Positions 1 through 12,830 of a DNA stretch of 64,000 nucleotides are shown piece by piece. The first letter of the stretch is position 1; each line of letters opens with the position of its first letter. This stretch comes from Chlorops oryzae (Eukaryota > Arthropoda > Insecta > Diptera > Chloropidae). Both the position numbers and the translations under genes were made by a program. The stretch lies in the NCBI GenBank assembly GCA_020466095.1, contig CM035808.1, positions 34,018,502 to 34,082,501 of the forward strand, in the 5' to 3' direction. The notes below the pieces were generated by a model that made no database searches, was not told where the DNA came from, and saw nothing but the letters and a program-made list of their open reading frames with translations.

Positions 1-1469
1 CGTAGACCTATAAGCCTTAACAAAATTTATATATGTAGCGAAAATACATAATTCTTTTTCATTTATCGGCATCCAAAAAATATATCGCAAAATATTATAC
101 CGAATTCGAATTCGAATATTTTTTCGGCTATATATGCATATTCCAATGAAATCCATTTGTTCGTTCTGTAACAAATAAGAACGCAAAAATCGTTGCCTAC
201 TTCTTTGCGCATTGTCTGACATTGCCAAGCAATGACATTTCCATGCTATCTTGCTGTCAACATTTGATGATTTCTTCCTGAATAAGTTATAAAACGGCGT
301 CAAAATCACAACAACACAAGCCGCACGGCCAAAAAGGAGCAACAAAAATAACAAAAACAACAAAAACAAAATGCAACGACTGCCAGAAATGCCGTTGATG
401 AAGATAGACTCGAACGATTACGCGCTGACGAGTGACAAAATCGCATTTTACATGAATATGTGACATGCAACAACAAGAACAACATTTTACAAAAAAGTAG
501 TCACCAATAGCACACACAACAACATCAACAACAACAGCAACAACAAGAAGAAGTATCTAATAGTAGCATTGAAATAAAAAAAAAAAATGAAAGGAGAAAA
601 AAAAGAAATTGAGGAGCTTCAGGAAACACGTTGCGACTGAGAGCAAAGCAATGTAGCACCTCACCCATCCATCAAGCTGAGTTGTTGTTGGCGTTGTTGC
701 TGTTTCTTATGTTCGTGTTGCTTCAACAACCAAACGTGTTGCTATCTACGCGAGCCTTTGAGGCTGTGATTTCAATTGTTGCAGCATTTCTCGCAGGCAA
801 AGTTGCCTGTCTGTCATCGTCCAACAAGGTACCGTATTGTGTGTTCGAAGAGACAGGAGCGAGGGGAAGGGGGATAGGTGGGGTGTGAAGAGGGTGGTTG
901 GCAATGTTCCTTGTGCATTTCGGTACGCTACACTTGCGCCGAATGTTGCCACTCTTAACGCTTTAGCTTAACACTTTTGTTTGTTGTTGTCGCCCCTCAT
1001 TGTGGGCTCTTCCTCAGACTCGTTCGCTTTGCCGTTGGTTCGCTTCGTTCGTTCGTTCGCTCATTCGTTCGTTCGTGCGTTCTTTCGGCCTTCGTTGACT
1101 AGGGTAACCAATGTTGTGCTGCAGTGGAAAAAGGATATTGACGGTGGTTCCGCATGCGTTTTTTTAATGCTTTTGTGTAGTTTCCTTTCAATTCTTTTTT
1201 TCTTTGTTTTTTTTTTTTTTTTTTGAATTCATAATTTTAAAAAACATCTCATCACACAATCGTTCGCATTCGCATCCTTTTTCCCTCATCCAGGGCATAC
1301 TCATCAGCAGCATGTGAAAAGTCTTCATCAGCGCAGCGGTTCGGTGGTTTTCATTTCATTTGAATTTAAACCGTCAAAGGTTGTGCGTGGCTGCGCGTCA
1401 ATTTCAATTCATTTTTGTGGGCCGCTTCGAGTGACCGCACTCATAAAGCAATTCCAGAGAGGGTGATTT
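1..1469. other. Gene-free flank with simple repeats
   Basis: No convincing coding region. CAA/CAG-type triplet repeats lie around 485-550, an imperfect GTTC tetranucleotide run at about 1037-1080, and a poly-T tract near 1207-1224. Such CAA-rich stretches are common near fly promoters and in 5' UTRs, so this may be upstream sequence of the gene whose coding exon starts at 9490. Confidence 0.5.
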
Positions 1470-1707
1470 ATCAGTGGAACTTGTGTGAAGTGATTTTAAA
1501 ATTAAAAAAAAAATTATTTTTAAAAAATATTTCAATTAGTCGAGAATTGACTTAAGTTTACTTTAAGGAACTCGGGAACAGTGCCCAAAGAGCTACGAAA
1601 TCGATTAAAAATAAAAAACTTTGAACCACTAAAAGAAATTTTATCCCGAACGGGATTCACTTCTTGGGAATGAAATCGCTAAAAGAATAGTTGCAGTTTG
1701 TCAAAAG
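1470..1707 (+). other. Probable untranslated first exon (5' UTR)
   Basis: An initiator-like TCAGT at 1471 is followed by about 235 bases with no useful ORF, then a strong splice donor (AAAAG then GTAAGTGG, cut after 1707). The next good acceptor on this strand before an open coding exon is TTAATTGCAG at 9465-9474. I infer that this is the non-coding first exon of the 9490-10928 gene, which implies an intron of about 7.8 kb. No TATA box or downstream promoter element is clear. The exon start is a guess. Confidence 0.35.
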
Positions 1708-2740
1708 GTAAGTGGACATGTCCGAGACATTATCGAAAATTATTCCTATAAAATAAATCACAAAATTTTGAAAGGATAGAAATTGCGACGGACTTCAATG
1801 GCTTGGCTTTCTCGGATTTCTCATTCCCATGGCAATAGAAAATATTTAAATTCAGTTCCTAAAAGTATGCAAAAAATATTTATTTTATTATTATTTCATT
1901 TATTAGTTAAAATGGTTTTTACTATCATAATTCATACATATATCCAATTAAATCGCAAATAATTCCATTCTTTCAATCTTATATCTAATACATTTTTATA
2001 TTTATATCACAAATTTGAAATGTATTAAAAAGTAAAAAATTTGTTCATGGTTGTAGGCATGTCCACTAATCCAAATTTTGATCAGAGATTTTGAGAGTTC
2101 TATGGATCTTCTTAGCGCTTTAAGGTTCCAAATTATATAAATTAAGTTCTAAATATTCAACTGCATATTTTAAGGTGTTGAATTTAGATGTCAAAGTTTT
2201 GCACTGGTCGTCACAGCCAAAAATTATAACTAGTGGTGGCGGATACATGTTCTGGGACCCGTGGGAGTTTTTGAGCACGCGGGAATTTCAAGATCATGTA
2301 AAAATCCCACCTGTATCGCGCCTTTTCAAATTTTAACCATCCCGAACAACCCGCGTGATTTTTAAATTTTCCTGCTCTGCGCGCTGGCATCCCATCTCGC
2401 GCCCATCTTGACTTCAGAAACGTTAGAACCTTCCGAAAGTCTATATGACGCGTCTTTTGAATCCAAGTTCCAGTTATTCTTCTCCTTCTTCTATTATCCT
2501 TGACGCCCAGTGGAGTTCGAGTTGTTTTGATTTCATTTATCAAAGTCTTTTTGTATTAGATTAGTCAGCTCGCAGGTCCTTGTGCCAGCAGGGGTATGAT
2601 TCGCATGGAGTTGAATTTCCATTTATTGTTCTAGCCATGCTCAAAAATCAAAGTGATGAAGTCAATAGGTGATTGGTCTTAAGGTTAAATGCAGGTTACA
2701 TTCATCCCGGTGAACCGATCATAAAGATGAGACTTATATT

Positions 2741-2983
2741 TAGGGCTCGGATTTTGTTGACTTTTAAAAATGTAAGGCATACCTTATGGCGCCAAAATTT
2801 TTCTTAACAACATTTTGCGAATCAGTTTGACGAAATCGAACTTCAAAGAGCTTTTCTAACTTCAAAAAACTGCATATTGAAGTTAAAAATCGATTTGAAT
2901 CTTAGCTTTATGTGAGTTGAACAAAATTTTTACTCCCGAAAGTATGCATCAAATTTAAAAAAGTCAACAAAATCCGAGCCCTG
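2741..2983. mobile_element. hAT-like MITE, copy 1
   Basis: This is a 243-bp non-autonomous element with terminal inverted repeats (AGGGCTCGGATTTTGTTGAC at the left, the inverse at the right). It is flanked by a perfect 8-bp duplication CTTATATT at 2733-2740 and 2984-2991. CAGGG-type ends with 8-bp duplications are typical of hAT elements. It has no coding capacity. A diverged sister copy lies at 7668-7904. Confidence 0.8.
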
Positions 2984-4487
2984 CTTATATTCATCTTTCC
3001 CACCGGAAATGGATGTCAAGCCAGTAGCTTTCTCCCGCTGGCATCGCTTTTACGATCATTAAGCCCCATTGCGTCCAGGAAGAATCCACGAAATGGAAGT
3101 GCCAGCTAAAGCATAGAAGAATCTAATAGGTTTATCCAGAGTTCGATGGTGAAATATTGAAGGGACGGTGAATCTTATAAATTGCTGGATGCTTTTAATA
3201 TCCTTAAGTTCGAAAAAAGTTTCTTTTCAGTTTCGTTAAGCCGTCGGAAAAATTTCCACGAGAATTTCCGAGCACACTCAAATCAAAAGGGGGCGTTTTT
3301 TTTATTTTTAAGGATAACAAAAAGGATTTTTCGAGTTATTTTCATTAAGAAATAATTATAAACAAAATTTCTTCCGAAAATTATACTTCATGTATTTATT
3401 TTGGCTCCTTTTCAGATGAATCATGTCTCTACATAATTTTGTGTATAGTATTCAATTAGTTCTATCGCTTTCAGGCTTCTAAATACAAGAAATATACTCT
3501 CTAAATGGTATTTCCATATGTGTAAAGCTTTTTGTTTTACCAAAAACTCTTCGAAGTATGCAATAAAATTTTTACTTCGTGAGTTTATTTCTATTTTCAG
3601 CAGACAAAAAACTCTTTTGAACCCCAAACAAATATGATAAACCTCTCCCTAAGCATTTGTGTAACTCTAACCGGTAACTTTCACAAAATTTCTGCCTCAA
3701 AGGTCCGAGGAATCATAACTCAAATGATTGTTTCACCATTTTCAACCACTTCATCAAAGTGCATCTGCATACGCTTGATTGATTCATCACTCGCATCAAC
3801 CCTATTTTAAAGCTTCCTCATCATCATCATCATCATCATCATTGCCAGCGTCATCGTAATAATCGTTGCCATCAATTTCATTAACTCCTTTCTGATTCGT
3901 ATCAATGTAAGCTTGATCCTTATATTATCCTTGATACTCACACATGTCGCTATCCTTCCCACTTAACACTTCGACAACTTTTTAACATCGTAATTACCGC
4001 AACAAATCACCAAACGGACTAACAAGGCCAGCAAGGGACAGCATCCCTTAAATCAATTTAAGGACTTTCATGTGTGGGATCATCGCGACCAACAAGCCAC
4101 ACACGCAGGCCACGCACACATTCATGCACAGAACAACACATACCCAAGTACACACGTGCCCCTTGCTGTGCGTTGCGGAGTTCATTATGAGCCACTTGTG
4201 GCATTTTATCCTTGCCGTCTGACGGGTTGACGGTCTGGGCTTCGAAACAATTTGGCAAACTTCATTTACGAAGTTAGTCGTCCTGCACAAACATCAACCC
4301 ATTGACTGGTTCAAAATTTGCGAACGCATTTTCGGATACATTCGAGCAATCGATGCATTGCGTTTGTTTCAATGGAATTCATCCCGAATCCTTTGCGATT
4401 GAATCAGGGATTTGTTGGTTTTAAAATTTTTCATTTTTAACGTTTAATTTTTGATGGTTTTATGAATTTAAAGGACAATAAATTTTT

Positions 4488-4688
4488 CAGACTGACCTGA
4501 AATAAACGGTTTCCCTCTATTTCGGCCACGGGGAATCGCAATGCAGCATTAGTTTTTTGAGCCAAAAACTGGAGTAAAAACTAAAAAAAATATTGTATGA
4601 AACCGTAACTATAACTCAAAAATCGAATGATGCAGTTCGATTCCCCGTGGCCGAAATAGAGGGAAACCGTATGTTTCAGGTCAGTCTG
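4488..4688. mobile_element. Small TIR MITE
   Basis: This is a 201-bp palindromic element. Its arms start CAGACTGACCTGAAA and contain CGGTTTCCCTCTATTTCGG and its inverse, almost 60 bp each side. The flanking ATTTTT on both sides may be the target duplication. The superfamily is not determined. Confidence 0.7.
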
Positions 4689-5006
4689 ATTTTTGAACTA
4701 TCACTGTGTTATTTTTGTCGTCATTGTTGGATGGAATCAATCTCACAAAACAGAAAAACAATCAATTCTATGTCTCTCAAAACTCAAGCCATTGAAAAAA
4801 TTTTCTATTTTCTGTAATAACTATTTTAAAATGACCGATTAACGTTGATTTTTCAAGCAGAATTGATATATATCTCATGCCTAAAATTATGCTAAGTATT
4901 TGGAACACGAACATTTTGAGCGTTGCTACGTCACTGGCCTTGAAAAAAATTATTTTAATATCAAAAAACTTATGTAAAACACAACAGTGAACACAAATGT
5001 TCCCCC

Positions 5007-6148
5007 TAGAGCTGGAGAACTATCGATAGCTGCGGCCATCGATAGTCGATAGTCTGAAATATCGATAGTATCGAAAGTACTCTCGGAAGATATACTTATT
5101 TTAAAATTTTAACTAATTTGATTGGCAAATTGCTGGTGATTGCAATCAAGTATCTTTGTGCTGTTTAATATTTAAATATTAACCATTCGAAAGTTTTAAA
5201 TTTAAATTCGCAATGATCACGTCATTATCTCTATCTTATAAGAAAATACTAAAAAAAAAAAAGAAATTAAATTTATATTTACTTGTGAAATATTAAAGGG
5301 CTCAAAGAAGATGTCTATAGGGGGAAGGGGGAGGGGGCTGTTGTTTCTTTTCGATGAAGATGAATGATAAGGGGGAGGGGGGTCTAAAATGTTCGAAAAC
5401 ATGCAGACGTAATATATGGGCGGGCCCTAATATACAAGGAGCCGAATTTTAAAGAGTTTCTTACTCAATTTTCCATACCCTATAATTCTCAGTTGGTTTG
5501 TAAAATGAGACACATAAGACTCGCAGAATTTCTGAAGGTTTTTTACGACGTGATGGAGCTAGAAGGTGTGTAAGTTTGTTTTATTTATTGGCTTGCTAGA
5601 GCTATCGGTAGTTTTATAATCGATAGTAGATAGGTTACATAATCGATTGTTTTAATAATCGATCGTTTTAATAATCGATCGTGTTAATAATCGATAATTT
5701 CAACAATTGATAAGTTCAACAAGCGATAGGTTCAAAAATCTATAAGTTCAACAATCGATAGTTTCAATAATCGATAGGTTCAGGAATCGATTATTTCGAA
5801 AAACGATAGGTTCAATAATCGATTGTTTCGTTAATCGATAGTCAAAATTATTGATATGCTCAACAATCGAAAGTTTCAAAATCGATTTTTCCGATTACAG
5901 TTTCTAAAATCGATATTTTCGATAATCGATGAATTTTGACAATAAAAATAATCTAATTAAGGGCATTTTTAGGAATCTGTTCCATTTCAAAATTAAGAAA
6001 GTGCTCTGTCACTGCCAGCACCACATTTCAAAGCTAAAGTAAATGTTCATGAATCAAAACTATCGATAGTCTTCAAAAACCATCGATTTTTTCGATAGTT
6101 TGAAACCATCGATAATACCAGTGCAATCGATTATTTCTCCAGCTCTAG
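5007..6148. mobile_element. Dispersed TIR element carrying ATCGAT minisatellite, copy 1
   Basis: The ends are inverted: CTAGAGCTGGAGAA at the left and TTCTCCAGCTCTAG-like sequence at the right. Inside, dozens of ATCGATA/ATCGATT cores are spaced about 15-17 bp apart at 5026-5080, 5600-5935 and 6058-6135, with spacers such as TTCAATA. The stretch 5430-5575 is also found, split, near 17770-18130. A related element with the same 3' flank (GCTCTGTCAC.GCCAGCACCA) ends near 19645. No ORF is credible. Confidence 0.6.
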
Positions 6149-7667
6149 TTCCCCCTCCCTTCCTTGGAGCACAGCTTCGAGTCCAATCAAAGCAAAAAAT
6201 TTTAATAAAGTCGAACATATTTTCCACCTGTCACGCAACGAGCTCCGTTTTTTTTTTTTTCCTCAATAAAGACGACAAGCGAAGCTGTTAATAAGCTGCT
6301 CTACGCTGTTGAATGGATGGGGTGGTGGGGGGGGACTATCATGGAAAAAACAAGCCACAATGCCAACTTCGAAATGTTTTCATTCAATTTGAATTTCACT
6401 TTTCGGCGACATATTTTCGGGTGCTTCATTTTCACATTTTCCGAAAAAGTTTTTCCGCCCGCATCCGACCGCCGACGATTTTAAATGTTTTTATTGTTCT
6501 TTCATTTCGTTGTAAAAATAAACTTTCCGGGCGCCAAATGTTGAAGCGACGAACGACAGCATTAGAGCCCGAGACTCGTCAAACATACATGGACGTGGTA
6601 GCATTTTAATTTTGCGGGGAAAGTATTGCATTTGGTGGAGTGTGAAAAGCCGAAATGCTGCGCAAAGATGCGCGTCAAGTTGAAATTAGATTATGCTAAT
6701 TAAGCTGGAATACCCCAGCCGTGTCACTGCCGCAAGCCATTGTCCATGGGTCTGTGATGGAATTGAGTCATCCATCTCTCGACAGCGGTTCGAGATGTTT
6801 TTAAACTGTCAGCGTGTGGGTGATATTTGGCCGCTTCCCCTCTCCGCCCCCTAAAAACGGACTCAGTTGGTGTTGGTGTTAATTATGGAGTGCCGACCAT
6901 GGGAAAATATTAATTCTTTCTTTTCTACTTTTTCCTCTAAAAAAAATATTTTTTATGGTTTTGTTTGTCCTCCGAGCGCCAGCTTTTCCAACCGGCTGAG
7001 AAAGTCGAAACTTTTTCCAGATTTATTTGTCCACTGAAGGCAATTAAAATCAGAAGTGTTTGAAGTTTGAAAGTTGCATGGATTACGGCGATGCAGTTAA
7101 AAAAAAAATGTAAGATTACAAGAAGAAGAAATATTTAAGAATTCTTTGAAATTGAAAAAAAAAAATTCTCTATGATTTATTCTTTCCAACTGAAAGTAAT
7201 TAATATGACAAAAGAAAACATTTCACTTCAACGCCTAAAATTATGCAGTTGAATATTTAAATAAAAATTAACGCTTTATTAAGGCTTTAAGAAGATCCGC
7301 TCAACATCTAAGAGCCCCATTCAATATGTGCTTAAACGGGTATACCTAGAAGAATGAACCGATTGGTCACTATTGAAAATACTTATTCTAAATATTTATA
7401 TGCATATTTTTGGGTACTGGATTAAAATATTTTGGCATAAAAAGTATTTAAGAAAAAATAGATGAGTTTATAAGTAATTACTTGGGGAGCTCAGTTCCAG
7501 CTTTTAAATTAACTGTTCAATTTAATAAAACCCCTCCGAAGACGTGTATAAATAGTCGTAGGTTCTTTCAATAAAATAACGGAGTTTCAGGATCGGAAAT
7601 GTTTTAAATTTTTACATGCATACTCTAAGGGCTAAGTTTAAATATTTGTGATTGGTTTCGTTATCAC

Positions 7668-7904
7668 CAGAGCTCGGGCTTTTATAAATTTAAAGCATAC
7701 TTTAAGGAACAAAAATTTTTTTTTATACCAACAGTTTGCGAATAAGTTTAACGAAGTTGAACTAAAAACCGCTTCACTAACTTTAATAAAGTTCATATTG
7801 AAGTTAAAAATCGATTTGCATCTTAACTTTATGTGAGTTGAACAAAATTTTTACTCCATAAAGTATGCTTTAAATTTATAAAAAGCAACAAAATCCGAGC
7901 GCTG
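7668..7904. mobile_element. hAT-like MITE, copy 2
   Basis: This 237-bp diverged copy of the 2741-2983 element shares its interior and right end (AACAAAATCCGAGC). It is flanked by GTTATCAC (7660-7667) and GTTATGAC (7905-7912), an 8-bp duplication with one mismatch. Its arms have diverged more than those of copy 1, suggesting an older insertion. Confidence 0.75.
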
Positions 7905-8277
7905 GTTATGACCTTCATAGGTTAGCCATTATCATAAAAAATTATTTGACAATTATATATTATGATCGTTAGTCCTTTATAGAGGAAGCGGAATATGGGT
8001 GATTCTTTTCGAGCTGCTACTCCCTGAAGGGGCCAACAATTTTCCGAGGGATTTTCTTTGAAGCAAACATCTGACCTTTTTTAGTTGTACTTTGGGTAAA
8101 CTCCGAGGTCTTATTGTTTAACTTAAATGATTTTCAAGGGGTAAGAACTTTTTCTAGATGTTCCTAGAATCAGCGAGACAGCTTCAGCACTCTTTTCGCT
8201 TTCAATTTTCATGATAGAGTGTTGGATGGAAAATCCTTCAGGAATTTTCTTGCAATGTGCATCTCATCTCTTTCTCC

Positions 8278-8505
8278 CTTGTTCTCTCTCTCTCTATCTT
8301 TCTCTGATTTCTCTCTCCTCCCTCTCTCGATTTCACTCTCCCTCTCTCTCCTCTCTCCCTCTCTCTCATCCTCTCTCTCACCCTCTCTCTCACCCTCTCT
8401 CTCACCCTCTCTCTCACCCTCTCTCTCACCCTCTCTCTCACCCTCTCTCTCACCCTCTCTCTCACCTCTCTACTCTCTCTACCCTCTCTCTCATCCCTCT
8501 CTCTC

Positions 8506-8543
<38 letters not shown>

Positions 8544-8571
8544 AACCCTCTTTCTTTCTCTCAGCGAAGTA
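8278..8571. repeat. CT-rich microsatellite with embedded 12-bp units
   Basis: Nearly 300 bp of pure pyrimidine on +. The core (about 8366-8470) is an ordered array of the 12-mer CTCTCTCTCACC, flanked by irregular CT dinucleotide runs. Because it contains no stop-forming combinations it is open in several frames, but this is low complexity, not a gene. Confidence 0.9.
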
Positions 8572-9489
8572 AGACCGATTTGACCGAATTTTTCAACCTT
8601 AAAGTGGCTTCAAACAATTTGTTGGAACTTTTTCCATTTGTTCTGAGTATTAGACTTATAGCCCTGGAATAAAAAATGTCCACATGGGTTTTACCCCAAT
8701 GGATTTTTTACACCGTTTTTTCTGAAAGATGCTATTTTCCATCGATTTCATTTTTGACTTAGAAATGTTTCTGAAAACTCATCAAACCTTTCCATGTTTC
8801 GGTCCTCAGAAACTATGTCCAAAGCATTTCTTAAATCTTAAATCTTCAGGGACATCAGCTTTCCTTCAAATCGCTTCAACTGGGCTATTCATTAAGATGC
8901 TATGCTTTTAGTTCTATGCCATTACTGCATTTAATTGCCATTATTTACTCAATTTGAGGGAGTATCCGAAGACTTGAGGCACTTGTCTTGAGCAAACTGA
9001 GGAAAAAAGGCATAACAAAGACATCACAAAAGACAAGGCGAGACATACATAAACAGCGTAGAGTTTGGAATCTTTCCTGCTGTGTTGCATTCGAACTGCT
9101 TCCGGTTTCCTTTGCAGCACGACGGAGTGCTTTTGGCTTAAAAAGTCTTATTGAAATCAAAAACAACTTAACGCAATGTGCAGTCTTATTCAAATAGAAC
9201 GAACGAAAAAAGGACGAGACACTTGCAAATCCAAAGCAAAGACACTCTTAAGCAAACAGCTCAAGGATATACGATTGGGGATGGGGAAAAAATGTTCGTC
9301 TTCAAGGAACTTGTTTAAAGATGTACCCATTTTCATTTCCATTTGAATTTACATTTCTTTATAACCAAAACAAAAGAGTAGATGGGGGGGAGGGGGACAA
9401 AGTCCTTCTCCGATTTCACTGTTCGCAAACAATTTCAGAGCTTGACTATCTTTAATTTTTCTTTTTAATTGCAGTACTGAAAAAAAACC

Positions 9490-10928
9490 ATGTCAGAGGA
9501 GCAGCAGCAGCAACAACAACAACAACAGCATCAGCAACACCAACAACAACATTCAGCTGCACAACTACAAGCACACAACAACAAAATGACGAAGGAAAAC
9601 AACAACGGATCAGATTTAACGAACCCAAACGGAGCCACGACGACGCCTCGAAAGTCGAATATTCACGAAATGCGAAATCAGGAATTCGTCAGCCGCCTAA
9701 TGGCTGCGACGCCTCCGTATTTGTACTCAGCGCCGGTTGGTCCCAATAATTTCTTTTTCAGTGACATGTTGCGCTCGTTGGTTCAGGCGAGAAACAACGA
9801 AACCGCAAGAAACCTTCAAATTCAGCAGGCGGCACTCGCTCGACGACAAACCAGAAAACGGGCCTGGTCTCAGCCCCATCGATCGTACTACGAACAGAAT
9901 ATCCGCGAACGTAAAGAAGCCGAAGAAAGACAATGTCAGCTCGGAACGAGCGAGAAACCATTGGAACTAACGACCAATAAGACGTACTACAATCTGGCCC
10001 ATAAGTATCGCAAACTAGAAGAATCGGCGAAGGAAGCGAATCTTAAACAACAGCTCAGCACTGGGCGGCAAAAATAGTTGAGCCCAATCAGCCAGATGTG
10101 ACAGCAACAACAGAGAAACCAGCTAATGTTGCACCAAGTGGTGGTGCTGTCGATGCAACGCTTCAAAATAATACCCCACCAGCTGCATCGTTGCCACCAC
10201 AAGATTTAGTGCTACCACCGCCACCGCCCGTTTGGTATCCATCTCTATATCCACCCTATGGCATCGATCCGTTGCATTTCTTTATCGATCTTCGGGTTTC
10301 CGGTCACATATACGATCGCAAGAAGGATAACATCTCGCCGTTGACCACCAATGGCACTGAAAATGGTACTACGACCAATACGGAGGCCGATACAGCCAGT
10401 CCCGCTGCCATCGCGTCCCTACCCAACAAACATAGACACGGTTCGGCTTTTACGGTACCTGTTCCAAGATCCAATGAATCGAAATCAGTCGGTGCCCTTC
10501 ATAATCCTGCTGACGCGATCAACCTGAGTTCCAATACTATGGTCAATAAATTCGGCCACTACGCGAAATACTATGATCTTGGTGAATCGAAAGAGAATCA
10601 ACCGTTTTTGAAGAGCAATGCCGGTGCGAATTATATGCTTCAGCATCTGCCACGCCTCTACAGTCATTTTGCGGCACGAGATCTAATCGGACAGCATATG
10701 GAGCAGAGTGGGTTCAATGAGGCGAACAGCAATGCGGACAATAAATCAGAGGAAGCCGAAGCCGAAGCCGATTGCGATGCTGAGTCCACTGATGGACGAG
10801 TATCCAATGATGCGGTCGATGTGGAAATCATTGAATCCACAAAGTACCGGAATAATGGCGAAGGAAACGATGCAGACAGCAGCCGGTGTTCGAGTGCCGA
10901 TGATGCATCCATCACGCAAATCGATTAA
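9490..10928 (+). CDS. Unrecognised Gln/Asn/Pro-rich protein, terminal exon; one frame break at 10070-10074
   Basis: About 479 residues if one base is restored. The acceptor TTAATTGCAG ends at 9474 and the first ATG (9490) follows 15 bases later, so the start is probable. The N terminus is poly-Gln/His. Next come a compact segment (about residues 57-95: EMRNQEFVSRLM, PPYLYSAPVGPNNFFFSDML) and a basic charged stretch (RRQTRKRAWS, IRERKEAEERQ). Further on are a PPPPPVWYPSLYPPYGID motif, then FFIDLRVSGHIYDRKKD, and an acidic tail. The frame changes at CGGCAAAAATAG: the first frame stops at 10075-10077, while the frame starting IVEPNQPD runs cleanly to TAA at 10926-10928. One extra A in the A-run would join them. 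I do not recognise the family. The ordered blocks set in low complexity suggest a nuclear regulatory or scaffold protein, which is inference only. Confidence 0.75.
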
Positions 10929-10962
10929 AGGGTAGAGCTGACCACGTTCGGAGAGTATACTT

Positions 10963-11001
10963 AATAAACATAATGTTAGAGCTATAGGTACTGTAAATAA
11001 A
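10963..11001 (+). terminator. Polyadenylation signals of the 9490-10928 gene
   Basis: Two AATAAA hexamers at 10963-10968 and 10996-11001 lie 35 and 68 bases after the stop codon, so the 3' UTR is probably very short. Confidence 0.55.
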
Positions 11002-12228
11002 ACAGATAACCAGAAAATGATTCGTGGAGACTTTTTCCAGTCCAAGAAGATAATTGAACATTCAATTGAATCCATTTTTTTTGTTACAGGGAAAGGGAAT
11101 AAGTTGGAAATCGACCATAAAGTTGGTCACCATAGTTAAATAGACATGATTACAACATTGGGATAAAGTTCTTTAACTAGGAATCTGATTGCACCGAGGA
11201 ATATTCCACTTATCTGGTTATCCTCCCAACTATACTCTTACTAAGTAAATAACTCCTGATGTTTATCCACCATTCAGTCCTCATAGCTTGTTCGGAACCT
11301 CTGGTCCACTTTAAGGTAAGATTGTGTGAAGAACTTGTTCTATACTGCCACGCATTCCTCAAAACTCCACAGAGATTACCGTTAAAAATATATTGCTCGT
11401 AAGGAATTTTCATCAAAAAAAAAGAAATGATTTGATGCAACCATGTGGAGAAGGAGGAATAAAAAGGTTGGATGACCGGGCCTCGGTATTCCACAACTTC
11501 CAAGGGATTTCCTTCAAACCAAGCAGGCGAAGATTAGTTTTTGCGTTAGGTACTTAAGATTTCCCCAGATGACACTGTTAACTTTAAGTTATCTTCAAGG
11601 GATCTTTGTTTATTCTAGAGGGCCTTGATATGATGACAATCTCTTTTGGTTTTACTTTCTATAATACTCAAAGGGACGCTGAAAAGAAATTTTCCCTGGC
11701 CCGATAGATACTTGTCTCGACGGGTCCGATTTGAGATATGAGGTAAGTTGATATATCAATAGAACTTCTGCGACAAGTGTAATTGATGTGAACCACGAAA
11801 AGCAATCAAACCGACAAGAACTCCCCAACAATCTGACACCCAAACCATCCAAAACAGCTCTCGAGTGAGTGAGTAAATCATCGCGATTATTGTCAGTCAA
11901 ATGAAGGAAAGGGCGTGAAGGACTGACGACGCGAAGATGACATATTTCAATTTGGCACTTTGGTGGAAAAAGAAGAGAAGAAGATGAAAAAAAATAAATC
12001 AGGAGACAAAAAAGTTATGCCCAAGTGAAGAGGCAAAAAGAAAAACTCAACGCATTGCGGGTGCTTAATTGACGATGAAGAATTCGTCGTTGAGCGTTGG
12101 AAAGCAATTTTATAAATCATTTACTTGAGGGGTTTGGAGTGGCTCACATTTTGGGTGGGTCTCTTACATGTTCTACGGAATAATCTGCGAACGCGAAAGT
12201 AGAAAAGAAGCCCTGCGGGGCATGCATG

Positions 12229-12264
<36 letters not shown>

Positions 12265-12830
12265 GCCGTTGATGACTTCATAACGCTCTACTGAAAGCAT
12301 CCCTATCCCTCACCGACGATGAATCGATGAGGGGAAAAGCATGACTGCAAAAAATCGAGAGACAATTGATAATGATTTTTTCCAGGATATTAATTTTTAC
12401 ACCATTCATTGGTTGCGGCATAAACGGCGAAACGCTGATTCCGGATATGCAGCTATAGCGGAATTTCGACAGAAAAAAAGGAGAAATTGAAATTAAAAAA
12501 AAAGCTCAAGGAAGTAAGATCACTACAGTCGGTTGTTTAAGGTTCTTTAAAATTATGGATTATAAAAGTGGAAATTTAAATTTGGAACAACTGTTTTTCA
12601 ATAATTATTTTATTATTATTTTATTATATATATGGCCAAATTTTCACAAATTTTCCATTTTTGTAACATTACCAGCAAAGTTTAAACGCTTATAGCTCCT
12701 TAATCATAAGTACATTGCCCATATGAGTATTTACAAACGGACGCGATATTTACGTGGTTACTTTTAAGTCCCGAATTCAATAATTCAGTAAAAATGTACT
12801 TTTCTTTCTCAATACTTTCGGGCAGCTTAT
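11002..12830. other. Gene-free stretch
   Basis: No credible ORF, tRNA or clear element was seen. A pure poly-A tract of about 23 bases lies at 12236-12259. The rest is unique-looking AT-rich sequence. Confidence 0.5.

Noticed and set aside
8211..8672. ORF of 153 codons rich in SLSHPLSHP repeats
   Set aside because: It is translation of the CT microsatellite. The overlapping frames on both strands are open for the same reason, and the flanks show no coding signal.
10485..11075. Minus-strand ORFs of 60-109 codons
   Set aside because: They overlap the real + strand coding exon and its 3' end and are rich in Ile/Ser by complementarity.
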